DNA of 64,000 nt from Vibrio nigripulchritudo ATCC 27043. GTDB lineage: Bacteria > Pseudomonadota > Gammaproteobacteria > Enterobacterales > Vibrionaceae. Position 1 is the stretch's first letter. The number at the start of each line of letters is the position of its first letter. The stretch spans positions 1 to 64,000 of the forward strand of contig NZ_AFWJ01000300.1 of assembly GCF_000222685.1 (NCBI RefSeq). Reading direction: 5' to 3'. Shown here piece after piece: positions 38,287-47,739 of the stretch. Both the position numbers and the translations under genes were made by a program. The notes below the pieces were generated by a model. It did not search any database and was not told the origin of the DNA. It was given only the letters and a program-made list of their open reading frames with translations.

Positions 38287-40259
38287 TTGCAGAACTCGGG
38301 CACTTTGCCCTGATTGTGTCGCTCGGCTTTGCGGTATTGTTGAGTATCCTGCCATTAGTTGGTGCTTCTAAAAACAACATCACATTGATGAATACGGCGA
38401 GACCGCTATCGTGGGGGATGTTCCTCCTGTTAATGGCGTCGTTTCTGGTGCTGCTGTGGGCGTTCTACACAAACGACTTCACTCTGACTTATGTGGCGAC
38501 AAACTCGAACAGCCAGTTACCTTGGTATTATCGTTTAACAGCGGTTTGGGGTGCTCACGAGGGGTCTTTACTACTTTGGGTACTGATTCAGGCAGCCTGG
38601 ACAGTCGCTGTGGCCACGTTTAGCCGAGGTATGCCCCAAGAGTCCGTTGCCCGTGTTTTAGCGGTTATGGGAATGATTACAGTAGGTTTCCTGCTGTTTA
38701 TTATCGTCACTTCCAATCCTTTCTTGCGCACTCTGCCATTTTTCCCGGTAGACGGTCGAGATTTGAACCCGTTACTTCAGGATCCGGGACTGATTATTCA
38801 TCCTCCTATGTTGTACATGGGTTACGTCGGGTTCTCTGTCGCGTTTTCTTTTGCTATCGCCTCTCTGATGACCGGGCGTTTAGATACCGCGTGGGCACGC
38901 TGGTCCAGACCATGGACTACCGCCGCCTGGCTGTTTCTGACTCTGGGTATTGCTCTCGGTTCATGGTGGGCGTATTACGAACTAGGCTGGGGAGGCTGGT
39001 GGTTCTGGGACCCAGTTGAAAATGCGTCCTTTATGCCATGGCTAGCGGGCACGGCGTTGATGCATTCACTTGCAGTAACGGAGAAACGCGGCACCTTTAA
39101 AGCTTGGACAGTGCTACTGGCAATATCCGCTTTCTCATTGAGTTTGCTTGGAACATTCCTTGTGCGCTCAGGAATTTTAGTGTCGGTTCATGCATTTGCT
39201 TCCGATCCGTCTCGCGGCATGTTCATTCTCGGCTTCCTGGTGTTTATCATCGGTGGTTCACTGCTTCTGTTTGCTCTAAAAGGTTCCACAGTTCGGGTTC
39301 GAGGTAACTTTGAACTCTTCTCCCGTGAAAACGCCTTGCTTGCGAACAACATCATTTTGGTGGCGGCACTGGTTGTGGTGTTAGTGGGTACATTACTTCC
39401 ACTGGTTCACAAGCAACTTGGATTAGGCTCTGTGTCTATCGGTGCGCCTTTCTTCAACATGTTGTTTACTTGGTTAATGGTGCCTTTCGCCTTCCTGCTT
39501 GGTATCGGTCCTTTGATTCGCTGGAAGCGCGATGACCTCACTAGCTTAGTTAAACCCATGATTGTTTCTGGTGTTCTGTCTGTTGTATTGGGAGCGGGTT
39601 TTGTTTTCCTACTGGCGGACAAATTCGAAGGTTTAGCGTTTCTTGGCTGGGTGATGGCAATCTGGATTATCGCTATGCATGGTTTCGAGCTCCATCAACG
39701 CGCGACACATCGTCAGGAATTTAAAGTGGGTGTTACCAAGCTTCAAAGAAGCCACTGGGCGATGATGCTGGGTCACATTGGTATGGCTATCACGGTGATT
39801 GGTATCGCGATGGTGCAGAACTACAGCATTGAACGCGATGTGAGACTGGCACCGGGTGAGAACTTCCAGATTCAGGGTTACAACTTCTACTTCCAGGGGC
39901 TACGTGACAAAGATGGTCCAAACTACGACGGCTACATTGCCGATTTCGAAATCACCAAAGACGGCAAGTTTGTAAACGTGCTTCACGCTGAAAAACGCTT
40001 CTACCGCACAGCTAAATCTATGATGACGGAAGCGGCGATAGATCGTGGCGTAACTCGTGACCTGTATATTGCCATGGGTGAACGACTCGATGACGGCGAG
40101 GCGTGGGCAGTGAGAATTTACTACAAACCGTTTGTTCGCTGGATTTGGTTGGGCAGTCTGTTTATGGCAATTGGCGGTGTGGTTGCCATTAGCGATAAGC
40201 GATACCGTTTCAGAAAATCTTCTAAATCTGCAGCTGCATTGAAAGAAAAGGAGGCATAA
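38283..40259 (+). CDS. ccmF: Cytochrome c haem lyase subunit CcmF
   Basis: Membrane haem lyase that attaches haem to apocytochrome c. The protein is 658 aa with about 13-15 membrane segments and the WWD domain [20 protein letters not shown] near residue 236. It has flanking His residues ([18 protein letters not shown]) and the C-terminal periplasmic domain. It ends one base before the ccmG ATG. Confidence 0.96.
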   Translation: MIAELGHFALIVSLGFAVLLSILPLVGASKNNITLMNTARPLSWGMFLLLMASFLVLLWAFYTNDFTLTYVATNSNSQLPWYYRLTAVWGAHEGSLLLWVLIQAAWTVAVATFSRGMPQESVARVLAVMGMITVGFLLFIIVTSNPFLRTLPFFPVDGRDLNPLLQDPGLIIHPPMLYMGYVGFSVAFSFAIASLMTGRLDTAWARWSRPWTTAAWLFLTLGIALGSWWAYYELGWGGWWFWDPVENASFMPWLAGTALMHSLAVTEKRGTFKAWTVLLAISAFSLSLLGTFLVRSGILVSVHAFASDPSRGMFILGFLVFIIGGSLLLFALKGSTVRVRGNFELFSRENALLANNIILVAALVVVLVGTLLPLVHKQLGLGSVSIGAPFFNMLFTWLMVPFAFLLGIGPLIRWKRDDLTSLVKPMIVSGVLSVVLGAGFVFLLADKFEGLAFLGWVMAIWIIAMHGFELHQRATHRQEFKVGVTKLQRSHWAMMLGHIGMAITVIGIAMVQNYSIERDVRLAPGENFQIQGYNFYFQGLRDKDGPNYDGYIADFEITKDGKFVNVLHAEKRFYRTAKSMMTEAAIDRGVTRDLYIAMGERLDDGEAWAVRIYYKPFVRWIWLGSLFMAIGGVVAISDKRYRFRKSSKSAAALKEKEA

Positions 40260-40813
40260 ATGAACCGAAATATTTTATTTGCCCCGTTAGCTTTCTTTCT
40301 AATTTTGGTGGCAGTTTTTGCAACTCAATTAAGTCGCAATGCAGGCGGAGACGACCCACAAAGCTGGAATCTGTGCTCATTGGTCAGCCAGTCCCTAACT
40401 TCAAACTCGAAGATCTGGCGGAACCCGGCAAGCTTTATGAGCAGGATATCTTTGTTGGTGAACCTTTGCTTATCAATGTTTGGGCGACTTGGTGCCCGAC
40501 CTGCTATGCGGAGCACAAATACCTGAATGAGCTGGCTTCTAAGGATGTCAAAATCATTGGTCTGAACTACAAAGACAACCGAGACAAAGCGGTGCAGTGG
40601 CTGAATGAACTCGGGAATCCGTACCTGATTAGCCTGTTTGATGGAAACGGAATGCTCGGATTAGATCTGGGTGTGTATGGTGCGCCGGAAACCTTTATCG
40701 TCGATGCTAAGGGTGTCATTCAGTACCGTCATGTCGGGGATGTGAACGAGAAAAACTGGGCAGAAACGTTAGAGCCGATTTATCAGAGACTGATAGAGGA
40801 GGCGGCAAAATGA
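40260..40813 (+). pseudogene. ccmG: ccmG/dsbE thiol-disulfide oxidoreductase with a one-base frameshift
   Basis: CcmG reduces apocytochrome c haem-binding cysteines. Codons 1 to about 34 (anchor LFAPLAFFLILVAVFA, then NAGGDDP) read in one frame; the rest (PTKLESVLIGQPVPNF, active site WATWCPTCYAEH, to the end) reads in another. The shift lies at the CCC run at 40355-40357, where one missing C (CCCC expected) restores a 184-aa protein of normal length. A downstream GTG at 40373 could start a version without the membrane anchor. All other ccm genes are intact. It may be a real mutation or an assembly error. Confidence 0.85.
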
Positions 40814-41304
40814 TCAGCAAACTGCGTGGATTTTTACTCGGCTTGGCAATCTTAGCTGTGCCCGCGCTCGCTAGTATTGAGATTTATGAGTTTGACACGG
40901 TTGAGCAGGAGCAACTGTTCAAAGAGCTCGGTCACACCCTGCGCTGCCCGAAATGTCAGAACAACTCTATTGGCGATTCCAATGCCGTTCTTGCTCAGGA
41001 TTTACGCCAAAAAGTGTATGAAATGCTGAAAGAGGGTAAGTCTGAACAGGAAATCATAGACTACATGATCGCACGTTACGGTAATTTCGTGACTTACAAC
41101 CCTCCAATTACTGCAGCGACTTCCATTCTTTGGCTCGGTCCTGTTGCAGTACTGGTGATCGGCTTTGGTTTGATTGTCGTGCGTAGCCGGGGCAAACAGA
41201 AAGTCGTTGAAAAAGTGACTGACGAAGAATGGGATGCAGATAAAGAAGCGCAATTACAGGCGCTACTTAAAGAAGACGATAACAATGGGGACGCGAAAAA
41301 ATGA
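40810..41304 (+). CDS. ccmH: Cytochrome c maturation protein CcmH
   Basis: Thiol reductase of the haem lyase complex. The protein is 164 aa: signal/anchor (1-21, ALA end), the periplasmic three-helix domain with redox pair C46/C49 in LRCPKCQNNSI, one membrane segment (about 102-120) and a charged cytoplasmic tail. This is the short CcmH form; the TPR part is separate as ccmI. The start overlaps ccmG by 4 bases and the stop overlaps ccmI. Confidence 0.95.
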   Translation: MISKLRGFLLGLAILAVPALASIEIYEFDTVEQEQLFKELGHTLRCPKCQNNSIGDSNAVLAQDLRQKVYEMLKEGKSEQEIIDYMIARYGNFVTYNPPITAATSILWLGPVAVLVIGFGLIVVRSRGKQKVVEKVTDEEWDADKEAQLQALLKEDDNNGDAKK

Positions 41305-42521
41305 CATTTTTTTGGATAGCTACAGCAGCAATCATCGCTATCTCCAGTGTATTAATTGCATTTCCTTTAATTCAGAAGCGTGCCGTTAATGATGATGCTC
41401 GCCGTGATGAACTCAATAAAGCGTTTTACCGAGATCGCCTGAATGAACTTGAAGAAGAAGCCAAAGAAGGGTTGGTTGAAAACCAGCAAGACCTTATTGC
41501 TGACCTGAAACAAACTTTGCTGGATGATGTGCCAAAAGCCAAAAAAGACGAAGCGACAACCAAGATTTCGACAGCAATGGTTGCGATCCCGTCGGTTCTG
41601 TTTGTGGCGGCACTGTCATATGGCATGTACTTCCAATTCGGTGGTTCACAGAAAGTTGTGGATTGGCATCAGGCAGAAGGTAACCTTCCAGCGCTGACGA
41701 AAAAGTTGATGTCTCCACAAGGTCAGGCACTGACTGATGACGAAATGAAAGATCTGACTCTGGCGCTGCGTACACGTCTTCATCATCAGCCAGAAGATTC
41801 AACGGGCTGGATGTTACTCGGGCGAATTGCCCTAGCAAACCGTGATGTTACCACCGCTATTGGTTCAATGAAGAAAGCGTATCGACTAGAGCCAAAAGAC
41901 ACGGATATTCAGCTTGGCTATGCGCAGGCATTAATGCTGTCTTCAGATGAGGTGGATCAAAATCAGGCGAGGTCGCTGCTCCATAGATTGGTTCAGCAGG
42001 ATATGGTTGATCTTCGCGTATTCTCGCTTCTGGCTTTTGATGCGTTTGAGCGTGCTGATTATGCTGCTGCAATCCGCTATTGGGGAGCGATGCAGAAAAT
42101 GATTGGACCGTCTGATAACCGCTATGAAATGCTGGAAAGAAGTATTCAAAGCGCGAAGAAGAAAATGGGTGCTACAGGAGCTGCCCCAGGGCAATCTGTT
42201 CAGGTGAATGTTTCCTTAGGTGAAGGCATAAACCCTGATCCAAATTCTGTATTGATCGTATCTGTACACAGAGCGGACGGCAGCCCGATGCCCGTGGCAG
42301 CGGCGCGTTATCCGCTCGGCACATTCCCTCGCACGGTTGTACTCGATGATGGCAACAGCATGCTCCAAGATATCAAGCTTTCTTCTTTGGATGAGCTGGT
42401 GGTGAAAGCAAGGCTTGATACTGATGGCAATGTTGCAACGCGTGAAGGTGATTGGCACGGTGAAAGCGATGTTGCTAATTTAGGGGATAGTGTTGCGTTA
42501 ATCATAGATAAACGTTATTAA
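41301..42521 (+). CDS. ccmI: Apocytochrome c chaperone CcmI
   Basis: TPR protein that presents apocytochrome c to the haem lyase. The protein is 406 aa with two membrane segments (about 3-22 and 94-111), a cytoplasmic coiled-coil loop between them, periplasmic TPRs (about 140-290) and a C-terminal beta-rich domain (VNVSLGEGINPDPNSVLIVSVHRADGSP). It is the last gene of the ccm operon, followed by a terminator. Confidence 0.92.
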   Translation: MTFFWIATAAIIAISSVLIAFPLIQKRAVNDDARRDELNKAFYRDRLNELEEEAKEGLVENQQDLIADLKQTLLDDVPKAKKDEATTKISTAMVAIPSVLFVAALSYGMYFQFGGSQKVVDWHQAEGNLPALTKKLMSPQGQALTDDEMKDLTLALRTRLHHQPEDSTGWMLLGRIALANRDVTTAIGSMKKAYRLEPKDTDIQLGYAQALMLSSDEVDQNQARSLLHRLVQQDMVDLRVFSLLAFDAFERADYAAAIRYWGAMQKMIGPSDNRYEMLERSIQSAKKKMGATGAAPGQSVQVNVSLGEGINPDPNSVLIVSVHRADGSPMPVAAARYPLGTFPRTVVLDDGNSMLQDIKLSSLDELVVKARLDTDGNVATREGDWHGESDVANLGDSVALIIDKRY

Positions 42522-42617
42522 TGTATTGTCTTACGTTAGGTCGACAGAACCTATGGATCGCTATCAATTCATATTGCTGATTATTATGAAATCATTAGAA
42601 TAAAGCGAGTTGATAGG

Positions 42618-42649
42618 AAGACCGGCTACCAGCCGGTCTTTGTTTTTTT
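42618..42649 (+). terminator. Intrinsic terminator after ccmI
   Basis: Perfect 10-bp stem AAGACCGGCT / AGCCGGTCTT with loop ACC, then TGTTTTTTT. It ends only 11 bases before the mlaA ATG, so it stops ccm transcripts right at the mlaA ribosome binding site (AAAGGA). Confidence 0.92.
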
Positions 42650-42660
42650 GGTAAAGGACT

Positions 42661-43425
42661 ATGTTGTTAAATAGAATTGGTTCCTGGCTCTTGCTCGCGA
42701 TGTTGGCTTTTGCCGTTGGCTGTTCCTCTGTGCCGGAAGGGGAAAATGCCGAAGCTGACGTATCTCATCCAAACGACCCGTTTGAAAGCTTTAACCGAGC
42801 GATGTTTGATATCAACTACGATTATCTTGATCCTTACATTGTTCGCCCAATTTCGGTGGCTTATGTTGAAACAGTGCCAACGCCGATACGTGGTGGTATA
42901 GCCAACTTTCTCGCTAACCTTGATGAACCAGCAAGTATGATCAACAACCTGCTGATGGGAGAGGGTGAACTGGCTCTGACTCATTTCAACCGTTTCTGGA
43001 TTAACTCCACGGTTGGTCTGTTGGGCTTTATTGATGTGGCGACCGCTGCGGGGATCACCAAATACGACGAGCGGGCATTTGGTGACATGCTTGGTTATCA
43101 TGGGGTAGGCAATGGTCCGTATTTTATGGTGCCAGGTTATGGTCCCATCACGTTGCGAAAAACGACCGATACCGTCGATGGCATGTACGTACCCCTATCT
43201 CTCCTGAATTTCTGGGCAGGGCTTGGAAAGTGGGCACTTGAAGGTATGGAAAAACGCTATCTGCTGATACCTCAGGAAGGAACACTTGAATCTTCACCTG
43301 ATCCGTATGCGCTGTCACGAGATGTTTATCTTCAGAGAAGAGACTTTAAAGCGGGCATAACTGAAACCTTCGAAGAAGATGAAGAAGACTTCTTAGACGA
43401 ATATCTTGATGAAGAATTCGAGTAG
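42661..43425 (+). CDS. mlaA: Outer-membrane lipoprotein MlaA (VacJ)
   Basis: Removes misplaced phospholipids from the outer leaflet of the outer membrane with OmpC-type porins and MlaC. The protein is 254 aa: lipoprotein signal with Cys near residue 21 (FAVGC|SS), then the VacJ domain with NDPFESFNRAMFDIN, FLANLDEPASMINNLLMG and GYHGVGNGPYFMVPGYGP. The acidic tail (DEEDFLDEYLDEEFE) is Vibrio-like. It sits between the ccm terminator and its own terminator, so it is probably monocistronic. Confidence 0.95.
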   Translation: MLLNRIGSWLLLAMLAFAVGCSSVPEGENAEADVSHPNDPFESFNRAMFDINYDYLDPYIVRPISVAYVETVPTPIRGGIANFLANLDEPASMINNLLMGEGELALTHFNRFWINSTVGLLGFIDVATAAGITKYDERAFGDMLGYHGVGNGPYFMVPGYGPITLRKTTDTVDGMYVPLSLLNFWAGLGKWALEGMEKRYLLIPQEGTLESSPDPYALSRDVYLQRRDFKAGITETFEEDEEDFLDEYLDEEFE

Positions 43426-43454
43426 TTTGCAGAAAGCAAATTTCAATTAAAGAG

Positions 43455-43483
43455 AGCCTAACGAAATTTCGTTAGGCTTTTTT
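43455..43483 (+). terminator. Intrinsic terminator after mlaA
   Basis: Perfect palindrome of two 12-base arms (AGCCTAACGAAA and its complement) followed by T-rich sequence (TTTTTTGTTT). It lies 30 bases after the mlaA stop. Confidence 0.92.
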
Positions 43484-43588
43484 GTTTCTCAAACGTCTTA
43501 CATTGAGCGACGGGATCAACAAGCCCTCGATTTATCTCTCTATACTTAGGGTCGACCTAAGTAAAACTAAAAATAGAATAGGAAGCAC

Positions 43589-45430
43589 ATGTCAGACGCC
43601 AGCAATGTAGAAACGGATAAGACCGCAATCCCAGATAATCAGGCGGTCGAGAACCAGGCACGCGAAAGTGGCTGGCACACCATTAGAAAGATTTCCCCAT
43701 ACCTTTGGCCAGAAGACAAGCCATGGGTAAAACAACGTGTAGTGATTGCTATGGTTGCTTTGGGCATCTCTAAGCTTGTCGCTGTGTTTGCTCCTTTTCT
43801 GTACAAAGCGGTTGTCGACCTCTTGGCGGGAGAAAGCAATGAACAAGAGTGGTTATTTGCGCTTGGTGCGATTGGGCTAGTTGTCGCTTACGGTATGAAC
43901 CAAGTCTTCAAGGTTGGATTCGAGGAATTGCGAAATGTCGTATTTGCCAAAGTGGGTCAGCGTGCTCTTCGCTCGGTGGCTTTAGAAACCATTTCCCATA
44001 TACACAAACTTTCATTGCGATATCACGTAACCAGAAAGACGGGCGCGCTGAGCCGAGTAATGGAAAGAGGAGTGAAAGGCATCGACTTTCTGCTCCGGTT
44101 TATCTTGTTCAGTATTGGTCCTTTGCTTCTGGAATTGATACTCATCTCAATTATTTTGTTGTTTGCTTTTGATTTCTGGTACTTACTGGTGGTCAGTGTA
44201 ACGGTGACGACTTACATCGTATTCACCGCAAAAGTGACCGAATGGCGCGTGCGTATCCGAAAAGAGATGAATGAAAAAGACAAAGACGCCAACCAGAAAG
44301 CCATCGATAGCTTGCTGAATTTTGAAACGGTTAAGTATTTTGGCGCAGAAAAACGCGAGACGAAACGTTATGACGACTCTATGGAAGGGTTTGAAGCCGC
44401 TTCTCTGAAAACCGTCAACTCACTCGCCTTATTGAATTTAGGGCAAGCTCTGCTGATAAATGGTGGAATGGTTCTGGCACTGCTGCTGGCAGTGAGAGAT
44501 GTGAGTAGCGGTGCATTGACGGTGGGTGGGTTTGTCATGGTCAATGCCTACATGATGCAAGTGATGATGCCACTGAATTTTCTCGGCTATGTGTATCGGG
44601 AGATCCGTCAGTCACTGATTGATATGGGCGAGATGTTTGACTTACTCAGACAAGTTCCTGATGTAAAAGACAAAGAAAACGCGCCGGACCTAAATGTTAA
44701 ACAAGGAGAGGTAGTGTTTGATCAAATTGACTTTCACTACGACCCGCAAAGGCAAATCCTGAATAACATCTCACTTAATATTGAAGCGGGGCAGACGGTT
44801 GCGATTGTTGGCTCATCTGGTTCTGGTAAATCTACTTTAGGTCGGTTGCTGTTTCGTTTTTATGACGTAACCAGCGGAGCGATACGGATCGACGGTCAAG
44901 ACTTGCGTGATGTTACTCAGGATAGCTTACACAACGCGATTGGCGTGGTGCCTCAGGATACAGTGCTTTTTAATGACTCTATCTACTACAACATCGCCTA
45001 TGGTCGACCAAATGCTACTTACGAAGAAGTTGTACAAGCCGCTAAAGCTGCGAAGATACACACTTTTGTAGAACAGTTACCCGATGGATACCAGACTCAG
45101 GTTGGTGAAAGAGGTTTGAAACTATCTGGAGGAGAAAAGCAACGTGTTGGAATCGCGCGAACATTGCTAAAGAACCCGCCTATTTTGTTGCTTGATGAAG
45201 CGACATCTGCTCTGGACACAGAAACGGAGCGCGAGATTCAGGAAAGCCTCAAACAAATGGGAGAAGGAAGAACGGTATTGACCATCGCCCACAGGCTTTC
45301 AACGATTGTAGATTCAGACGTGATCGTGGTGTTTTCTGAAGGCCAGATTATCGAGCGCGGTTCTCACGAAGCCTTACTCGAAAAAGGCGGTCAATATGCT
45401 CAAATGTGGCTGAGCCAGTTAAGAGAATAA
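43589..45430 (+). CDS. Atm1/HMT-type ABC exporter (fused permease-ATPase)
   Basis: Protein of 613 aa: cytoplasmic leader (1-45), six-helix ABC exporter domain (about 50-345) and ATPase (about 370-605). Motifs are Walker A GSSGSGKSTLG, signature LSGGEKQRVGIARTLL and Walker B ILLLDEATSALD. The region NEKDKDANQKAIDSLLNFETVKYFGAEKRE is characteristic of the Atm1/ABCB7 group, whose members export glutathione or sulfur compounds or heavy-metal conjugates. The substrate is not predictable here. It is alone between terminators and convergent with fadL. Confidence 0.88.
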   Translation: MSDASNVETDKTAIPDNQAVENQARESGWHTIRKISPYLWPEDKPWVKQRVVIAMVALGISKLVAVFAPFLYKAVVDLLAGESNEQEWLFALGAIGLVVAYGMNQVFKVGFEELRNVVFAKVGQRALRSVALETISHIHKLSLRYHVTRKTGALSRVMERGVKGIDFLLRFILFSIGPLLLELILISIILLFAFDFWYLLVVSVTVTTYIVFTAKVTEWRVRIRKEMNEKDKDANQKAIDSLLNFETVKYFGAEKRETKRYDDSMEGFEAASLKTVNSLALLNLGQALLINGGMVLALLLAVRDVSSGALTVGGFVMVNAYMMQVMMPLNFLGYVYREIRQSLIDMGEMFDLLRQVPDVKDKENAPDLNVKQGEVVFDQIDFHYDPQRQILNNISLNIEAGQTVAIVGSSGSGKSTLGRLLFRFYDVTSGAIRIDGQDLRDVTQDSLHNAIGVVPQDTVLFNDSIYYNIAYGRPNATYEEVVQAAKAAKIHTFVEQLPDGYQTQVGERGLKLSGGEKQRVGIARTLLKNPPILLLDEATSALDTETEREIQESLKQMGEGRTVLTIAHRLSTIVDSDVIVVFSEGQIIERGSHEALLEKGGQYAQMWLSQLRE

Positions 45431-45459
45431 AACAAAAAGACCGGCGAGTGCCGGTCTTT
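45431..45459 (-). terminator. Shared terminator between the ABC exporter and fadL
   Basis: Stem AAAGACCGGC / GCCGGTCTTT (45436-45445 and 45450-45459) with loop GAGT. On the - strand it is followed by TTGTTTT-type sequence, a good tail for fadL; on the + strand the stem's own TTT and CAATTT give a weaker tail. It probably acts in both directions for the convergent pair. Confidence 0.85.
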
Positions 45460-45484
45460 CAATTTAAGAACAGTTGTTAACTTC

Positions 45485-46714
45485 TTAGAAGCTGTAGCTG
45501 TACTGAACACCCGCTAGGATTGCGTTTGCGTGTGTTGTAGCCGTCATAGCAACCGTTGTTGGCGCAGAAGGGCTGTATTCTGTTACAGCAACGTCCTGAC
45601 CCATCAGGTAAGTAAAGCCTACGTCAACAGTGTGCTTTTCAGCAAAGCTGTAGCTTGCACCCGCTGACAACCAGTGACGGTTAGAATCAGGCACAGAGAT
45701 GGATGTGAGCTCGTCCTGAGCAGCCGTGTCGTACATGTAACCAGCACGTAGTGTCCAAGCTTCGTTCAGGAAGTATGTACCGCCAAGTGAGAAATGGTAG
45801 CCATCTTTCCAGTTGTAATCTTTAGAGAACGTACCCTTGCTTGTTTCAATCTTGTCGAACGCTTTCCAGCCAATCCACTGAACACTATAGTGAACCGCGA
45901 AATCAGTGTTATTCAGCTCGTGGTAACCAGAGAATTCAAGCATGCTAGGAAGTGGTAGCAGCAAATCTTCGTTAGAGATGTCTACAACAGTTTTAAGCTT
46001 GATAGTGCCGCTTGCCTTGATTTCAGGGCTGTAATGGTAAGCCAGACCGAAACGGTTTTGATCGTCAAGCTCATATACAGCACCAACATTAAATCCGTAG
46101 CCAGTACCTGATACATCCAAATCAAGCGCATTACCTGTTGTGTCACGCTTCATTAGACCTGAACCTTGAACAATGTCCAGACCTGCACCCAGGCTTAACT
46201 GCTCGTTTACGCGGTAAGAAGCTGCCAGAGCGTAGTTCACGCTCTTGATTTCAGTATTACCACCAAAACCAGCTAATGCAGGGTTTAGCTTTTTGCCAAA
46301 CGAGTCATCAAAGTTGTTTTTAGTACCGAAGTTCGAGTAGATACCACCACCTAGAGCGATTTTGTCGCTTAGACGGTGAATGTAGTAGATGTTTGGTACA
46401 GGAGTTGAAGATGTGTTCTTCGCTGAATCTTGTGTTGCCACAAGACCGCCAGCTTTAACGTCAGTGACTTTGATTTCAGTGTTAATGACGTTTATGCCGC
46501 CAGAAAACTGAGATGACTCAAATAGAGACATTGCCGCCGCGTTACGCGCCATTACTGAAGCGTTATCTGCGATTACTGCATCACCAGCAAAAGCACGGCC
46601 AAGACCAGTCGCAGATTGAGCATTAAGCTGGAAACCAGCCGCGATAGCTTGTTGAGAGGCGAGAGCAATAGTGGTAGCGATAACCGTTTTTTTAAACAGA
46701 CGCGAGTTTTTCAT
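45485..46714 (-). CDS. fadL: Long-chain fatty acid outer-membrane transporter FadL
   Basis: Outer-membrane beta-barrel for long-chain fatty acids. The protein is 409 aa with a signal peptide (cut after AIA, residue about 25), the N-terminal hatch (GFQLNAQSATGLGRAFAGDAVIADNASVMARNAAAM) and 14-strand barrel ending in aromatic F (YSYSF). In the hatch the usual NPA box reads NAA. It is on the opposite strand to fadIJ, although mlaA, fadL and fadIJ are also neighbours in E. coli. A candidate FadR site and two leader hairpins lie upstream. Confidence 0.94.
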   Translation of the reverse strand: MKNSRLFKKTVIATTIALASQQAIAAGFQLNAQSATGLGRAFAGDAVIADNASVMARNAAAMSLFESSQFSGGINVINTEIKVTDVKAGGLVATQDSAKNTSSTPVPNIYYIHRLSDKIALGGGIYSNFGTKNNFDDSFGKKLNPALAGFGGNTEIKSVNYALAASYRVNEQLSLGAGLDIVQGSGLMKRDTTGNALDLDVSGTGYGFNVGAVYELDDQNRFGLAYHYSPEIKASGTIKLKTVVDISNEDLLLPLPSMLEFSGYHELNNTDFAVHYSVQWIGWKAFDKIETSKGTFSKDYNWKDGYHFSLGGTYFLNEAWTLRAGYMYDTAAQDELTSISVPDSNRHWLSAGASYSFAEKHTVDVGFTYLMGQDVAVTEYSPSAPTTVAMTATTHANAILAGVQYSYSF

Positions 46715-46985
46715 AGGATTTACCTTATTATTTTTCTTCCAAGTCAGTTACTTGGAACTGTACATACCTACCTTTTATAGGGGTAGGTAACCCTGCTTTT
46801 AGTTGAGCTTTTACTCAATGGCGGAGATATTAATTCTGAGAACCATTAAATGAAATCCGACCATTGTTTAAAGCGTAGATAACATTCAGGAAATGAGGAA
46901 AAAAGCACAGTAAATTGTTGTGAAGTGTGTCAATTACCAGTGGTAAAGATGGTAAGAATAATTGGTGGGATACAGAAGATAAAAA
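46715..46985 (-). promoter_or_regulatory. fadL leader and promoter region
   Basis: This gene-free stretch contains two inverted repeats in the presumed 5' leader: CCAAGT / ACTTGG (46739-46755) and TACCTACC / GGTAGGTA (46765-46789), neither followed by a T-tract in the direction of fadL. A GGTAAAT-type ribosome binding site precedes the ATG. Further upstream is a possible FadR site (46850-46866). I see no ORF. Confidence 0.5.
46850..46866 (-). promoter_or_regulatory. Possible FadR operator of fadL
   Basis: On the - strand CAATGGTCGGATTTCAT matches 10 of 15 defined positions of the FadR consensus (AACTGGTCNGACNTGTT), including the GGTCNGA core. It lies about 136 bases before the fadL ATG. It is weaker than the fadI site. 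Confidence 0.4.
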
Positions 46986-47012
46986 AATGCCCCATCGAAG
47001 TGATGAGGCATT
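46979..47012 (-). terminator. Terminator of the ECF sigma operon
   Basis: On the - strand AATGCCTCATC pairs with GATGGGGCATT (one G-T pair, loop of 5) and is followed by a T-run (A-run at 46979-46986 on the + strand). It lies 11 bases after the stop of the DUF3379 gene. Confidence 0.85.
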
Positions 47013-47022
47013 GTTATAGTGC

Positions 47023-47739
47023 TTAGCTAGCAGGATGAATTATAGGTTTCAGCGTTTCTGCGATTTTCTCTACATCTTCATCCATGCTACCTACGATTAC
47101 CATACTGGCATCCATTAAAGGCATCACGATGCCTGACATGCCGTCTTTCACAAATTTCTCAGACTTAGGTGCCGGAATATTGGTAACAAAAAGTGTCACC
47201 CGACCATGTTCACCTTCAAACACCATATGCATGGCGTTAGATTTGCCAAACCCACAGTGGTTTAAGTAATAAACGTGATAAGGGAAGTTTTGCGAGAAGT
47301 GGTACGCAAATGGCTTCATTTTCACGTTAATCTGAGTTGAAGACACGTTTTCATCGATAGGATTAATAAATGGCTTTTCAGCCGTCACGTGTGCCAAAGC
47401 AGTATTTGCTAACGTCGCGTATGCTGGTGTAACAACCAATCCGCCCCAGTTTACTTGTCCTACTAACAGTCCAAAAGCAAAGGCTACAGATGCTGCCATC
47501 GCAAGCGCTTTTTTCGCGAATTTTGGCTGCTCGGTTTCGGCACTTTGGTTAAATAAAATACGATCTGCCAAGCCATCTGGTACATCTACCTTCATCGCTT
47601 TTTCTATCTGTGCATCCAGGCTTAAAATGTCATCGACAAATTTACCGTTGGCACTGTTTTCAGAAATCGCCATTTCGATTTCGTCGTCCCTGTCTTTTGG
47701 ATCTGACATAATGCGACGGCGAAATTCTAAATCATCCAT
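47023..47739 (-). CDS. DUF3379-type membrane protein, putative anti-sigma factor
   Basis: Protein of 238 aa from the ATG overlapping the sigma gene stop (ATGGATGA). The N-terminal about 90 residues are cytoplasmic and charged, one membrane segment follows (about 92-115, ALAMAASVAFAFGLLVGQVNW), and the C-terminal about 120 residues are periplasmic with one Cys (LNHCGFGKSNAMHMVFEG). It has no zinc anti-sigma HxxxCxxC motif. Position and topology after an ECF sigma gene point to a membrane-held anti-sigma factor; this is inference. A longer GTG/ATG start at 47772 lies inside the sigma gene. Confidence 0.78.
   Translation of the reverse strand: MDDLEFRRRIMSDPKDRDDEIEMAISENSANGKFVDDILSLDAQIEKAMKVDVPDGLADRILFNQSAETEQPKFAKKALAMAASVAFAFGLLVGQVNWGGLVVTPAYATLANTALAHVTAEKPFINPIDENVSSTQINVKMKPFAYHFSQNFPYHVYYLNHCGFGKSNAMHMVFEGEHGRVTLFVTNIPAPKSEKFVKDGMSGIVMPLMDASMVIVGSMDEDVEKIAETLKPIIHPAS

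Noticed and set aside
40350-40375. Programmed ribosomal frameshift in ccmG
   Set aside because: The switch point lacks a slippery X-XXY-YYZ heptamer and a downstream pseudoknot-like stem; a lost C in a short C run explains it more simply.
42576-42596. Fur-box-like sequence before mlaA
   Set aside because: TGATT...AATCA is a short AT-rich palindrome; it does not align with the 19-base Fur consensus without gaps.
46841-46900. Clear sigma-70 promoter for fadL
   Set aside because: TTGACA-like and TATAAT-like hexamers occur in this AT-rich region, but none has acceptable spacing, so only the possible FadR site was listed.
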